Source of the DNA: Alloascoidea africana
Taxonomy: Eukaryota; Ascomycota; Alloascoideomycetes; Alloascoideales; Alloascoideaceae
NCBI GenBank assembly: GCA_030581615.1
Contig: JAKTTT010000052.1
Span: 62,001-126,000 of the forward strand
DNA: 64,000 bases
Direction of reading: 5' to 3'
Shown: positions 42,275 through 54,658 of the stretch, piece after piece
Numbering within the stretch: position 1 is the stretch's first letter
How the letters are laid out: each line of letters opens with the position of its first letter
Program-made: the position numbers and the translations under genes
Notes under the pieces: model-generated
Seen by the model: the letters and a program-made list of their open reading frames with translations, nothing else
Told to the model about the DNA's origin: nothing
Databases searched by the model: none

Positions 42275-42984
42275 TCATACAATCTTCACTCCAGCAAACT
42301 GGCCCTCATCATCCTTCATTATTTGCGCTTTGCCCCTTTTAGCCAAGACTTCCAAAGCACGTAGTAGAACTTTCGGATGTATACCGTGAAACTCTTTGGA
42401 CTGTGCCAGATCACCATTTCTCAACTCGTATAATGTTAATATTGATCCACTTTGACCTGTAGATTCAACCTACAAAAAAAAGTATTAGCACTCTCCAATA
42501 TCCCAATCTCAAACTAGCCACCACTTACCCAATCAAAAATTATTGTGGCCCACTCTTCAGGCTTTCTCCAAAATAAAATCAAATTGCTCTTTGGACCTTT
42601 CTTCCTCTTGCTCGAGTCGTTTCCTGCTTGCGATTCCCACTGTGCATGTCCCAACTTGACCAACTCTTCCAACAGCTCATGCGCAAACTCTGCATTCACC
42701 TTCCTATCAATCTCTTTGTTCTCAAATATGCTTGTCTGAGCCACATCCTCCTGGTCCTGGGCAGCTGTCTCTTGTGGCAGCTCTGGCGGCTCGTCGCCAA
42801 TCTTCCCGAACGAGACAGGGTAACCCTCGGCGTTCAGAATCCAGATTCGGTGATAACGGGCGTATGCGAGGATTATCGATATCCAGTTTGATACTTGCGC
42901 ATGTCGGGTCTGTTCGTTCGGCTGCCTTGTGAAAAAGGGTGGGAACTGGTATATCTTTGGAAATGGGAACGGCTTCTCATACAT
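42275..42984 (-). CDS. VPS25: ESCRT-II subunit Vps25
   Basis: Exons 42529-42984 and 42275-42469 (donor GTAAGT, 59-base intron) join in phase to 216 residues. The N-terminal PPxY-like motif region reads IYQFPPFFTRQPNEQTRHAQVSNW, then YHRIWILN and FWRKPEEWATIIFDW, and after the splice VESTGQSGSILTLYELRNGD...FHGIHPKVLLRALEVLAKRGKAQIM. This is the two winged-helix layout of Vps25, which together with Vps22 and Vps36 sorts ubiquitinated cargo into multivesicular bodies. A pyrimidine tract ending in TTCAG precedes the start but is not needed for the model. Confidence 0.95.
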
Positions 42985-43071
42985 GTCGGGCCAGGGCAGC
43001 TGCTGAAGAGAAAAGAGAAACGAAAGGTGGGTAGGACAAAGAGAGGTGTTGGGATGTCTACATCTATCTCT

Positions 43072-44085
43072 TTAACTTGGAAAATCTATATCTTTCTGCT
43101 CATACACAAGCGAGATAACTTTGCCTGTGGTGAGACAGCTTTTCACGTTCTCAATTACAAATGCCTCCATTTGGTAGAGCGCGTAGGAGGTGAGAACTCC
43201 TACATGTGGTGTCATTACGACCCTATTGTTGTGGATCAGACCAGGGTGGATTTCTGGCTCTTTTTCAAACACATCGAGACCAGCTGAAAAGACTTTGCCC
43301 GAGTCGAGAGCGTCTACCAAGGCCTGTTCGTCGATTATTGCGCCTCTTGCTGTGTTCACAATGACGACCCCGTCCTTCATTTTTGCAATTGAGGATTTGT
43401 TGATGAGATGCCGGGTATCTGCATTCAGAGGAAGACTCAGAGATATAACATCAGCGGTGGAAATGAGTTCCTCGAAACTTGTATACTCTGCTCCTTTCTC
43501 AAGCTCCGGAGAAAGCTTTGACCGGTTATGGTAGATAATCTTTTTGAATCCGAACGGCAGAGCTCGGTCTCTAATCGCTCTTCCAATACCACCCATCCCC
43601 ACAATTCCAAGCACTTTTGTCGCTGGATCCTGTCCCATACCAACACCTTTAGTCCATAATCCCTTCCTTAGTTGTTTTTCTGCCTGTCCAAAGTTACGGA
43701 GGGACCCCAGTAAAAGATAGATATGGGTATCCGCAGTAGCTGCGTAAACGGGCTCAGTAACGTTTGAAATTTGGATTCCCTGTTGCGAAAAGGCCTCAAC
43801 ATCAATCTGATCATAGCCCGCGCCCCTGTGTGAAACAGACTTTAGGCTCTTGGGCATGTTCCTCGCAATCTCTTTATCGAAACGACCGATTACTTCGGTC
43901 GATTCGTAGGTCCGATATATCGCAACAACTTCCCCATATTTGCCATGCAAGTCCGATATGAATTCGGCTCGGTTCCGAGACTCCATCTGTTGAACATCGG
44001 CTATTTCACGAAGCTCTTCCAGTTCATCTACTGCCCGGTCCACTTTGCCCACAATTAGCACAAGAGGCTTCTTATTGATTGTCAT
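43072..44085 (-). CDS. GOR1: glyoxylate/2-hydroxyacid dehydrogenase (Gor1-like)
   Basis: 337 residues, one exon. It belongs to the D-isomer-specific 2-hydroxyacid dehydrogenases: NAD(P)-binding motif GIVGMGGIGRA (about 160-170), catalytic Arg247 (NTARGAIIDEQ), Glu276 (DVFEKEPEI) and His294 (TPHVG). The lead segment SVSHRGAGYDQIDVEAF and TADTHIYLLLGSLRNFG follow S. cerevisiae Gor1, which reduces glyoxylate to glycolate. NADH versus NADPH preference cannot be read with confidence. The stop lies 87 bases before the VPS25 start on the same strand. Confidence 0.9.
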   Translation of the reverse strand: MTINKKPLVLIVGKVDRAVDELEELREIADVQQMESRNRAEFISDLHGKYGEVVAIYRTYESTEVIGRFDKEIARNMPKSLKSVSHRGAGYDQIDVEAFSQQGIQISNVTEPVYAATADTHIYLLLGSLRNFGQAEKQLRKGLWTKGVGMGQDPATKVLGIVGMGGIGRAIRDRALPFGFKKIIYHNRSKLSPELEKGAEYTSFEELISTADVISLSLPLNADTRHLINKSSIAKMKDGVVIVNTARGAIIDEQALVDALDSGKVFSAGLDVFEKEPEIHPGLIHNNRVVMTPHVGVLTSYALYQMEAFVIENVKSCLTTGKVISLVYEQKDIDFPS

Positions 44086-44446
44086 TGTTGATGGGTTTGT
44101 TCAGGGCGAAAGGAGTGGTGGGAAAGAAGGTGTCGAGTTAGCGTATATTCTTCGGCCGACTCTACCGAGAAATTCAAGATAGAGAGATAGCGCAATCACT
44201 ACGACATGCAGATCTGTCCATGACGGTTATGATCATACTTACTTTTTAAAAGAAACCGGAACTGGCTCTTTGCATTATATATCAAACAAAACAAAAATAT
44301 AGGTAGTTTTTTATTTCGTTTTACAATTTTCCTGAGATATAAAGTAATGATATATGAACCACACCTCTTTCGAATCCTCATACATTCCCAAATACTTGTC
44401 AACAAAAACAAAAATTAAACAATACTAGTATCTCGCTCGTCCCTTT
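44086..44446. other. intergenic region, PEP4 3' side to GOR1 promoter
   Basis: 361 AT-rich bases between two minus-strand genes. No gene or distinctive motif seen. Confidence 0.5.
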
Positions 44447-46278
<1,832 letters not shown>

Positions 46279-46920
46279 ATGAAAACCTATGCATTCAATA
46301 CAGCCAAGATGGAAACGCTGGATTCGTTAAGTTACATCGATGGCGACATATCAGATGAACAGAGATCTGTTGTAGAAAAACTCATAGAATCAGAGCTAAA
46401 GACAACAAAAACTGCAAAACTTCACAAGCGAGTCACAGAGCTGTTTCCATCCGACCAACACAATACGCACTCACTTTTTGAACAAGAGATAGAAAAAATA
46501 GCAAGCATTGCAGAATCAAACGGATCATTTAAAGAAAATGAATACAGTATGGGAGGGGTAAATCTATCAAAGTATTCAGACCTATATGACGAAAGTAAAG
46601 GAGGAGAGTTTGACTTCAGAAAAGCCTATACTGCTCTTTCGCTCACACTTTTAAGAGAACGATCCAACGCATTACTAGCAGAGCATGGCAAAAACCACTG
46701 GCTAAGGACACTTGAGTGCACGTCAAATAGTGTGGAAATTGTAGAAAGAGAAGTGAACGAAAAGAGAAAAGCTGTGGAAGATATAAATAGTGAAAGAAAG
46801 CGACGGCAACTCGAGGCAAAGCCCAAGCTAGACTACTTGACACAAACATGGAAAGAAGAAATCAAGGGATCTATTAATGTGGGAATAGCTATAGCAGAAC
46901 TGCAGGCTCAGACGAGATGA
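46279..46920 (+). CDS. SNT309: BCAS2/SPF27-family splicing factor (Snt309-like)
   Basis: 213 residues. It follows the BCAS2/SPF27 pattern: METLDSLSYIDGDIS near the start, VEKLIESEL, a middle segment with an aromatic/acidic GGVNLSKYSDLYDE, then RSNALLAEHGKNHWLRTLE and the coiled coil ending ERKRRQLEAKPKLDYLTQTW. The family member in S. cerevisiae is Snt309, in fission yeast Cwf7. It belongs to the Prp19 (NineTeen) complex that stabilises the activated spliceosome. A second ATG ten codons in (46309) lies closer to the family start and may be used. Confidence 0.75.
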   Translation: MKTYAFNTAKMETLDSLSYIDGDISDEQRSVVEKLIESELKTTKTAKLHKRVTELFPSDQHNTHSLFEQEIEKIASIAESNGSFKENEYSMGGVNLSKYSDLYDESKGGEFDFRKAYTALSLTLLRERSNALLAEHGKNHWLRTLECTSNSVEIVEREVNEKRKAVEDINSERKRRQLEAKPKLDYLTQTWKEEIKGSINVGIAIAELQAQTR

Positions 46921-47175
46921 TATAAACGATTAGTACTCTTTTTTTACTACAATCTTTTGGATTGGTATTCTAGACAAAATTAAGCACTGCATTGCTCCTA
47001 GACATAAATAAGTTACAATGTTTAAACAATCTCTTATTTTATCATCGCGTATTGTATTATATTGTACAGTACTGCATTGTAATCTTTACATCGGAAAAAT
47101 GTATTTTGAGCTTGGGGTTGGTGAAAGATTTTTTAATCTCGTTGCGAATATACCATACATCAAAGATAATTAAGA

Positions 47176-47923
47176 CTATTTGTTCAAGACATCAGCATCG
47201 TACTTCTGCTTAAACCAGTTGATTGAGTCTTCCTTTGTGACTTTGTGGGCACCGCCAATCTTGGCCCGGGTTCTCTTTCTGCGGGCAATACGGGCACCTG
47301 GACGTCCCATAACAACGTAAAAGTCCATACCGTAGATACCAATCGAAGGGTCGTACTTGATTCCCAAGTCGATGTGTTCTGAGATGCCAAATCCAAAGTT
47401 TCCGGTCTCTGAAAAGTTCTTGTTGCGGAGCTGGTATTCCTTGACCTTCAATCCTCTCTCCAAAATCTCCTCGGCCTTTGGTCCACGGACAGTAACATGA
47501 ACAGCAATCTTTTCGTTTCTCCTGATGCCAAAGGTTCTGACGGTGTATCGGGCCTTTGAGTAAACAGGGGTTTGACCAGACAGTTGTTCCAGCACCTTAG
47601 CGGCACGGGTCAATCTGTCACCGGATTCACCAACACAAATGTTCAAAGTCAGCTTCTCAATGCGAAGCTCACGCATGGGGTTTGAACTGGTGCCACTCTA
47701 ATAAAAGCAAAAGATTTAGTTGTTAGTTGTTGTGATGAAAATCGCTGGCGGTGTCGCAGTTGAAAGCGGATATCAAAGCTTCGCCTTCACAGGCACCCAG
47801 TTGCTTGATATTTGCATGTCTCTCTCATCCAAAACAAATACAAAATAGACTAGAGAACTCTGCCATTGATATCTCTAATGCGCTGCCAACATGCCAGCCT
47901 TAGTTTTGTTATTCACATACCAT
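47176..47923 (-). CDS. RPL11: 60S ribosomal protein L11 (uL5)
   Basis: Exons 47921-47923 (just the ATG) and 47176-47697 join in phase to 174 residues, the same length as S. cerevisiae Rpl11. The 223-base intron has donor GTATGT directly after the start codon and ends TTTTATTAG. Protein: [80 protein letters not shown]. It binds 5S rRNA and contacts the 40S subunit across the bridge. An intron right after the ATG is common in yeast ribosomal-protein genes and may carry regulation. Confidence 0.98.
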
Positions 47924-48283
47924 TTCGATGTTTTGATGCTTGTTGATGTACTGGCTCGAAACTGACAAAAGCTGTTGTTAGTCTGGGAGCAGGCACCAAA
48001 AGTGCGCGTGCTGAAAGATACGCTTGAGATGCTTGTGTTTCCTGTTGCGGCAAGTCGTGCTTTCTCTGCCCTAGCCTTATCACGTGCACTCAACCCTAAT
48101 ACAAGGATAACAAAGGAGGCTCGATATGGCGTCAGGAGCAAGCCCGTTTCGGAAGAGGAGGGAGCAATTAGAGAATGCCAGCTTAAAATGTCTGATATCT
48201 ACTCCGAATTGCGTTTTCCCTCTGATCTCCCGGAGTTATAAATTCGGACAAAATCTCGGTGTAATAAATTCTACAATATCATC
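47924..48283. promoter_or_regulatory. divergent promoter, RPL11 and aldo-keto reductase
   Basis: 360 bases. A CACGTG site is at 48081-48086, midway between the two starts. Cbf1-type factors bind such sites and in some non-Saccharomyces yeasts act on ribosomal-protein genes; use here is inferred. Confidence 0.45.
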
Positions 48284-49165
48284 ATGTCTACTTCTACTTT
48301 TACTCTAAACTCAGGCGCTAAGATCCCTGCGGTCGGTTACGGGATTGGAACTGCTTGGTACAAGTCTGAACCCGGCGAGATCTCGAGGGAATTGGTTGAC
48401 AGCCTTAAGGACGCAATTGAACAAGGCTACACTCATTTTGATGCTGCTGAGGTATATAACACTACACGAGAGTTTGGAATTGCTCTAGCAGAATCCAAAG
48501 TCGATAGATCAAAGCTCTGGATCACCGATAAGGTGATCAAGCGAATAGCAGATCCCGAAGCTCAACTGGATAAAAGCTTGAAGGAGTTGGGCACAGACTA
48601 TGTGGACTTGTATTTGATTCACTCTCCATTCGTGACCGAGGAGAAGAGCGGAATCTCTTTGGAGAATGCCTGGAAAGCGCTTGAGAAGTTGCACAAGGAG
48701 GGAAAGGCCAAGAACATTGGCGTTTCCAACTTTGCAATTGCAGATTTGGAGCGAATTCTCAAAATTGCCAAAGTCAAGCCTGCTGTTAACCAGATTGAAT
48801 TCAGCGCCTATTTGCAGAACCAAACTCCAGGAATTGTAAAGTTTGCTCAAGACAATGGAATTTTGGTTGAGGCTTATAGTCCTCTTGGGCCCATTACTAA
48901 GGGATCACCAGGCCCATTGGATCCAGTTTTGGAGGAATTGGCGGCTAAATACAACAAGCTCAACACGCAAGTGTTATTGAGATGGGTCTATCAGGAAGGA
49001 ATCTTGCCATTGACCACCAGTAGCAAGGTAGAGAGAATCAAGCAAACGTTGGATATCTTTGACTTTGAGCTGGATGAAGCCGACGTTCAGAAGATTTCTG
49101 AAGCCGGGAAAAAGAAGATCTTGAGACAATACTGGAGGGATGAATATGCTCATTTTGACGAGTAA
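48284..49165 (+). CDS. aldo-keto reductase
   Basis: 293 residues, one exon. The (beta/alpha)8 barrel carries the full catalytic tetrad: Asp53 and Tyr58 (THFDAAEVYNT), Lys83 (WITDKV) and His113 (LYLIHSP). Other family marks are KNIGVSNFAIADLE, NQIEFSAYLQ and EAYSPLGPI. It is closest in layout to yeast NADPH-dependent alpha-keto amide/ester reductases of the YDL124W type, which reduce small ketones and aldehydes; the natural substrate is not visible. It converges with the CSN3-like gene at 73 bases. Confidence 0.93.
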   Translation: MSTSTFTLNSGAKIPAVGYGIGTAWYKSEPGEISRELVDSLKDAIEQGYTHFDAAEVYNTTREFGIALAESKVDRSKLWITDKVIKRIADPEAQLDKSLKELGTDYVDLYLIHSPFVTEEKSGISLENAWKALEKLHKEGKAKNIGVSNFAIADLERILKIAKVKPAVNQIEFSAYLQNQTPGIVKFAQDNGILVEAYSPLGPITKGSPGPLDPVLEELAAKYNKLNTQVLLRWVYQEGILPLTTSSKVERIKQTLDIFDFELDEADVQKISEAGKKKILRQYWRDEYAHFDE

Positions 49166-49238
49166 TTATGTGCTTGATCATGAGTTTATCTATGTTTTCA
49201 TTTGTTCTTGGCTATATATGGTGACGTAGCTGATGACC

Positions 49239-50893
49239 CTATGGCTCTTTAGCAACAATTTTGTTAGTTTGCTTCTCTACTCGTTCCAGAATTAACCGGA
49301 GTTTTTTCTCATTAGCAAATAAATCTTGAATTATTTCCAATTTTTTATCGCTTTCAGATATCCCATCATCGAATTGCAAATAGAATGGATATACAGCGTC
49401 ATGAGAAGCGCTCCGCTCTACCAGCAGATAGTCCAAAGTGTCATCTCTCCAAGTTGCTTCCCTAATGAGACTTTCCAAATCCTCGTTCTTGCAATCAACA
49501 TAATGCTCCACGTCTTTTAGTAATGCTTTGGAGTAAATATAACCCAAATCTTCCGGAATAGTCAGCCTGTACTTGCCTCTTATTCTTTGCAAAATGTCCC
49601 AATAAGAAAACTCTGTAGTGTTTTGGATATCTGTTTTGCCTTCATGGGTTTCTATAATTAGCGTTTTGTTACGTGAGAGAAACGAATCGATTTCCTCCAG
49701 AGTGCCTGAGAGAACTGTTTTGATGAATTTTGCGTAGATTTTGGGCTCTTCCATTGCCAGCAAGGTTGAGACTACTTCATTATATGTATTGTCCTCTTTT
49801 AGAGACTTGAAAGGCTTTGCGAGTAAAGCATTGAGAGCGTACTTTGAAAGGAACCATTTCCACTCGCCAATTTCAAACGACGATTCGGGTATACGTAATA
49901 GCTGAACAAAACCTTAGTAAATCGTGCCAATGTGGGAACTAATACAAACCATACTTACCAAAGTAAACAGAATATCAGCATCACGATACTTTTCAAGGTA
50001 CATTAAGATGGCGCCTGCATCATAAAAGTAAGAGAGATTGTTGCTGAGACCAGATTTGATAACCTAATCAATCACAATCAGTAAACATTCACATTTGGAA
50101 AATTCAACAGATAAATATCCTCACAGTGATGTTGTCGATACTAAGGACCGGAAGTGCCAAACTATACAATTCTGCCTGCAAACATAGATGAACAAAACTG
50201 GCTGTGAGGGATGATAAAGTATTATGTGTCGTGAACGACACGATAGAGGCTGGTCGCAGGGCATAGGCAACAAGCTTCATTTCATAGTTTAAAGAAACGG
50301 TTAGATTGTTTCTATCCGACAATTCAGTTTAATAAAGCAATGGCACATACTTCGCGCCTGTTGGAAGACGAAGCAACAGCAGCCGCCCATGTTGACAGTT
50401 TGATAACTTTTCTCTGTTAGCAAGGCATGCTCAGTCACATCTCGCAAGACCGTCATACCAGACTTCCATAGAGCATTTTTCGGCCCTATGTTTTCCCAGT
50501 TTACTTCGTAAAAGTAGTCCACCACTGCGCTGAAAACGTTGTCGTTCAGTTCAGTGTCTCCTGTCTTTTTTGCCTGTACTATCCAGGCGTTTCTGTCAAC
50601 CACCATTAGCATCCTCAAGATACACATTTCAGTCTGAAATCCACATGTCCATACAATGATGCCCCCCAAAACATGGTGTATTCGGAAATCGGGAGCGTTC
50701 GCAGCGCAGCGATGGCGTCGGTTAGCGGGCTCGTCCCTGTGCTGCTACCGTGGCTCGCGGCGTAATACACCTTCAGGTTGGGCCCCAGAGCAGCGCCCAG
50801 GCTGTACGCGGTCTCGATGATCTGGTCCGGCAAAGCAGCCTCGTCCTTCAGGGCCGTGGCGACGATTGTCTCTTTCAACTCGCCCATGTTCAT
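49239..50893 (-). CDS. CSN3: COP9 signalosome subunit 3-like protein, five exons
   Basis: Exons 50655-50893, 50351-50592, 50125-50249, 49959-50063 and 49239-49901 join in phase to 457 residues. Donors are GTATGG, GTATGT, GTGAGG and GTAAGT; introns are 62-101 bases. The middle stretch SSLTASFVHLCLQAELYSLALPVLSIDNI lines up with the CSN3 helical pattern I recall (HADLCQLCL...PALPYLD), followed by YFYDAGAILMYLEKYRDADILFTL and SKYALNALL, as in CSN3. A PCI-like C-terminal half (YWDILQRIRGKYRLTIPEDLGYIYSK) follows. The signalosome removes Nedd8 from cullins. The acceptor of exon 3 is the least certain. Family call moderate; an eIF3 or proteasome-lid relative is less likely. Confidence 0.55.
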
Positions 50894-50952
50894 TGGTGGT
50901 GACTACTGAAGGGGTTTCCGGTGGTGTAGATTTACGTAATTATTTGGAGTGT

Positions 50953-50959
50953 TGAGTCA
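50953..50959. promoter_or_regulatory. Gcn4-type TGAGTCA site before PRO2
   Basis: A perfect TGASTCA palindrome 81-87 bases upstream of the PRO2 ATG in the 146-base divergent gap with the CSN3-like gene. Proline synthesis genes are classic targets of general amino-acid control. Confidence 0.55.
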
Positions 50960-51039
50960 GTCTTTCTCTCTCTTCTTCTTTTCTCTTCTATAGCACATTA
51001 TTGAGCCTGACAGAAAATTCTACTTTTGATCAATTGATA

Positions 51040-52437
51040 ATGGCCGAACAAATTGCAAAAGAAGCACACATTTCCTCCACAGTTCTTAGAACTCTTTCGA
51101 ACGAAGCGAGGACCGATGCACTGTCTTTGATTTACGATGCCCTGGTGGAGAGCAAAGAGGAGATCTTGAAAGCCAACAAACTGGACATGGAACTTGCAAT
51201 TCAGAATAATTTGAAGCAGTCATTAGTCAAGAGATTGGATCTGTCTAATGGCGATAAATATGACACCATGGTCCAAGGTGTCAAGGATGTTGCTGCTCTT
51301 GAAGATCCAGTGGGGAAGGTTACATTGGCAACAAAGTTAGATCAAGGACTTGATCTTTACAGACTTACCTGCCCAGTGGGAGTGCTCTTGATCATCTTTG
51401 AGTCGAGACCAGAGGTAATTGCAAATATTACTGCTCTGGCAATAAAATCAGGTACGCCTTTTGGTTGGAAAAAAAAGTCGCTTATTGACTAACGTTGGAA
51501 TTACTATATAGGAAACGCAGCCATCTTAAAGGGAGGAAAAGAGTCACATCACTCTTTCGTTGCCATTGCAAAAGCAGTAAATGGAGCGCTTTCCAAATCG
51601 CAGGTTCCTCCAGGGGCAATTCAGCTAATTTCCACCAGAGAGCAAGTCAGCTCTTTGCTTGACCAGGACCGTTATATTGACCTGGTTATTCCAAGGGGTA
51701 GCAATGAGCTTGTTCGAAACATCAAGAGCAACACCAAGATTCCTGTTTTGGGACATGCGGACGGTATTTGTTCAATCTATGTGGACGACAAAGCTGAACT
51801 GGACATGGCCAAAAGAATTGTCGTGGATGCAAAGACCAATTATCCGGCCGGTTGTAATGCAGTCGAAACGTTGTTGATCAACAGAGCAGGTTTTGAAACT
51901 CTTCTTCCAGGCGTGGCAGAGGCCTTGTTTGAGGCAGGAGTGACTCTTCACGTAACCGATGAGATTGCTACTGTTCTCTCCAAGACCCCTTTGCTGCCAA
52001 AATATCAGGAGAAGGTCGTTCCTGTTGCCGAGGAAGACTTTAGCAAGGAGTTTCTCTCTTTTGATATTGCCGTCAAGGCCGTCGACTCTGTTGAGGAGGC
52101 AATTACACATATAAATACTCATTCTTCAAAGCACACAGATTCTATTGTTACGGAGAACGAGGAGGCTGCTTCCAAGTTCTTGAAAGGCATTGATTCAGCC
52201 GGTGTCTACTGGAATGCAAGCACAAGATTCGCCGATGGCTTCAGGTACGGGTTTGGAACCGAGGTTGGCATTAGCACCAACAAGATACATGCTAGGGGCC
52301 CTGTCGGTTTGGAGGGTCTAGTGGGATACCAGTATCAGCTTCGAGGACATGGTCAAGTTGCATCTGATTATGTTGGCGCTGGCGGCAGCAAGCATTTTGT
52401 CCATCTCAAGTTGGATCCTAAAAATGTTGTTTTGTAG
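51040..52437 (+). CDS. PRO2: gamma-glutamyl phosphate reductase
   Basis: Exons 51040-51451 and 51512-52437 (donor GTACGC, branch GACTAAC, 60-base intron) join in phase to 445 residues. The ATG at 51040 (MAEQIAKEAH) matches the family start. Motifs: VGVLLIIFESRPEVIANITALAIKSG split from NAAILKGGKESHHSF by the intron, VIPRGSNELVRNIK, IPVLGHADGICSIYVD, the catalytic cysteine in TNYPAGCNAVETLL, and the C-terminal YWNASTRFADGFRYGFG. It reduces gamma-glutamyl phosphate to glutamate semialdehyde with NADPH, the second step of proline synthesis. Confidence 0.97.
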
Positions 52438-52963
52438 CCCCTGGGAGAGTAAAGAATAATTTTCTTTTTTTTTTTCATTGGTACTGGTATTGAACTTGGT
52501 GGATATTTTCAATTACATCGACGACGAGATTTTGAACATTCATGGATGTAAATAAATCTATGACAAAAATAAACAGAACGTGGATACACTTTTCGAAGAG
52601 TAAAACTTTCCGCTTTCATAGGGATGGGGGTGTTTTTACACTAAGCCACAATAGTTAACTGTAGGTTACTGTTTGATTGACCGAGGCATGGTAAGAGAAA
52701 CCTTAACCCTGTATTAAGTTGTGACGAAGCTTTTCACACACACAAAAAGGGGAACTTCAACCTCGTGCAAGTTTGTAGTATAGGATTGCTAGTACGAAGG
52801 CCCGATTCCAAGAAAAAGAATCTGCATAGAGTTTCGTTTCATGAAATTGTGGTATCGTCTACTTTCATTTTTCCCCATTGTGTAAGTCCAGCAAACATAA
52901 CCTTATAAATATTGTATCTTCCCCATTTCCTCCCCATCAAGTCTCAGCTTCAAGATTCCTTGA
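52438..52963. promoter_or_regulatory. intergenic region, PRO2 to TOM20
   Basis: About 530 bases between two plus-strand genes, with T-runs after PRO2. No extra gene seen. Confidence 0.5.
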
Positions 52964-53580
52964 ATGCCCTCAAAATCAGCACTCATTCTCGGTACAGTCA
53001 CAGTAACATCTCGTAAGTAAGCTATTCCGAGCCATTCGCCTACAGTTTGGCAAATTTTTGGAGTTTATCTTTGTGATTACAATAATCTAGTAACTAATTT
53101 ATGCCGGCATTAGTAGTAGCGACTTTGTCCTACATTTGCTACTTTGACTATCGACGACGTCATGATCCGCATTTCCGTAGACAACTTCGCCAAAGGGCTA
53201 AGGAATTTAAAGCCCAACAGAACTATTTGGGGAAAAGGGGATCTAGATTCAGATATGATAAGTTGATGAGCATCCTAACCTCATCGCTGAAAAATGACTC
53301 TTTGCCAACAACGGTCGAGGGTAAAAACGAGCTTTTCCATGATACAGTCGAAAGGGGAGAGACATTGACAGCTTATGGAGAGACCCTTGATGCTGCTCTG
53401 TGCTTTTACCGTGCCCTATCAGTGTATCCTCAACCGGGGGAACTCTTATTCACTTATCAGAAGGTCATTGGGTTTACCGTTTTTGCACTGTTTATGGAGA
53501 TGGTTTCAGTGAGACCACCCGACAACCTGCTTCCTGTGCTTGATGAGTCGCTAAGGATGCATATAAAAATGTCCTATTAA
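52964..53580 (+). CDS. TOM20: mitochondrial import receptor Tom20
   Basis: Exons 52964-53012 and 53114-53580 (donor GTAAGT, acceptor TTAG) join in phase to 171 residues. Splicing restores the N-terminal membrane anchor: MPSKSALILGTVTVTS then LVATLSYICYFDYRRRHDPHFRRQ, the typical Tom20 anchor followed by a basic stop and RQRAKE. The cytosolic domain has GETLTAYGETLDAALCFYRALSVYPQPGELL, the single TPR that binds amphipathic presequences. Tom20 recruits precursors to the outer-membrane TOM pore. An ATG at 53101 lies inside the intron's end and would lose half the anchor. Confidence 0.93.
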
Positions 53581-53631
53581 AATGCTCCAATTTATTTACA
53601 AAACACAAAAGTACCGTCATTCTGTGGCCAG

Positions 53632-54430
53632 TTATATATTGGGAGGAAGCATGACAGCAGCGACTTGATGAGGACGTTCTGTAGCAAGTAGATCAAAGTT
53701 CTTTGCCGCGTTCAGCTATAATATTACCAGACGATGTTAGATTTGCTCACAAGAATAGATTAAACAGGAGGTCACTTACAGTGTTGGAAACCTCAACTCT
53801 TAGTCCAAGTTCACCCACGAACTTCCTCGTTTTGGGCCCCAGTATCCGCGATTTCTTGCCAAGGCCAAATACCACAAGATCTGGTTTTGGATGGACGACA
53901 GTAAATAGACCCAGAGCATCTGCGTCGATCTCCACGAGGCCTGTGTCGAGCCCGCTAATAGCCAATTGGCTCTTATCATTTGCATCAGATAGATTCCATT
54001 CAAAACTTTCTCCCGCTATTAAAACGACACCAACAACAGAGTTTTCTATATTTGGACTTGTGACTTTAATACCTGAAGAAAGAAGAAAGCCGTTTGGAAG
54101 CACGCTCTCAACGTTGTTTCGTGGTGTTGCCATGCCTCCCAGCATGTCTAGATTGCTTAACGAATTTGAGTCTGATTCATAATCAGCGTCACTCGCAACC
54201 TCCCTTCCAGATCCTATAGTCGGAGAATATGCCCTTGTTGTAGCTTGTGCTCCACTCCCATCTCCCACATTACTGCCGTACCTTAAGCTTCCTATTGAGA
54301 AAGGAGCTGTAGAATTTATGGCTTTTATTTGTGACTTGTAACAGTGTGAATTCAGCCCAATCTTCTGGACAACTCTCAAAGAACCAGACACTCTTCTCAG
54401 TAGCTGCCGATTCACTACTGTGAATGACAT
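53632..54430 (-). CDS. NDUFAF3-like complex I assembly factor
   Basis: Exons 53780-54430 and 53632-53715 (donor GTAAGT, 64-base intron) join in phase to 244 residues. The start MSFTVVNRQLLRRVSGSLRVVQK is a likely mitochondrial presequence. The Mth938/NDUFAF3 domain follows: GFLLSSGIKVTSPNIENSVV, LVVFGLGKKSRILGPKTRKFV, GLRVEVSNT, and after the splice AAKNFDLLATERPHQVAAVMLP. The family helps build mitochondrial complex I. S. cerevisiae lost complex I, whereas Pichiales such as Komagataella and Ogataea keep it, so the gene says something of the host. It converges with TOM20 at about 50 bases. Confidence 0.88.
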
Positions 54431-54658
54431 TTTTTATGGTTGATGATGATTCTGTGGAGGAACACTTTTCGAGAATTAGAGGTAGTGATGAAGGTTTACC
54501 CGGATTAGGATTAATGTTCTTATTTTATTATCGCTTCAGTAACTACTTAATGATGAGAAAACAAATGCAAGTTATTGTACAAATTGAATAGAAAAACTGG
54601 ATCAAGAGAATGTTTAATAGAGTTCGATGCATAATTTAATGGCCAAAGGAAACAAAGA

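Noticed and set aside
42985-43071. Acceptor-like TTCTCTTCAG before the VPS25 start, suggesting an extra 5' exon
   Set aside because: No upstream ATG with a donor fits in the short gap to GOR1, and the N-terminus is already of family length.
50640-50690. Frameshift in a G6 run of the CSN3-like gene
   Set aside because: A normal in-phase intron with GT donor and AG acceptor explains the frame change and keeps the family alignment.
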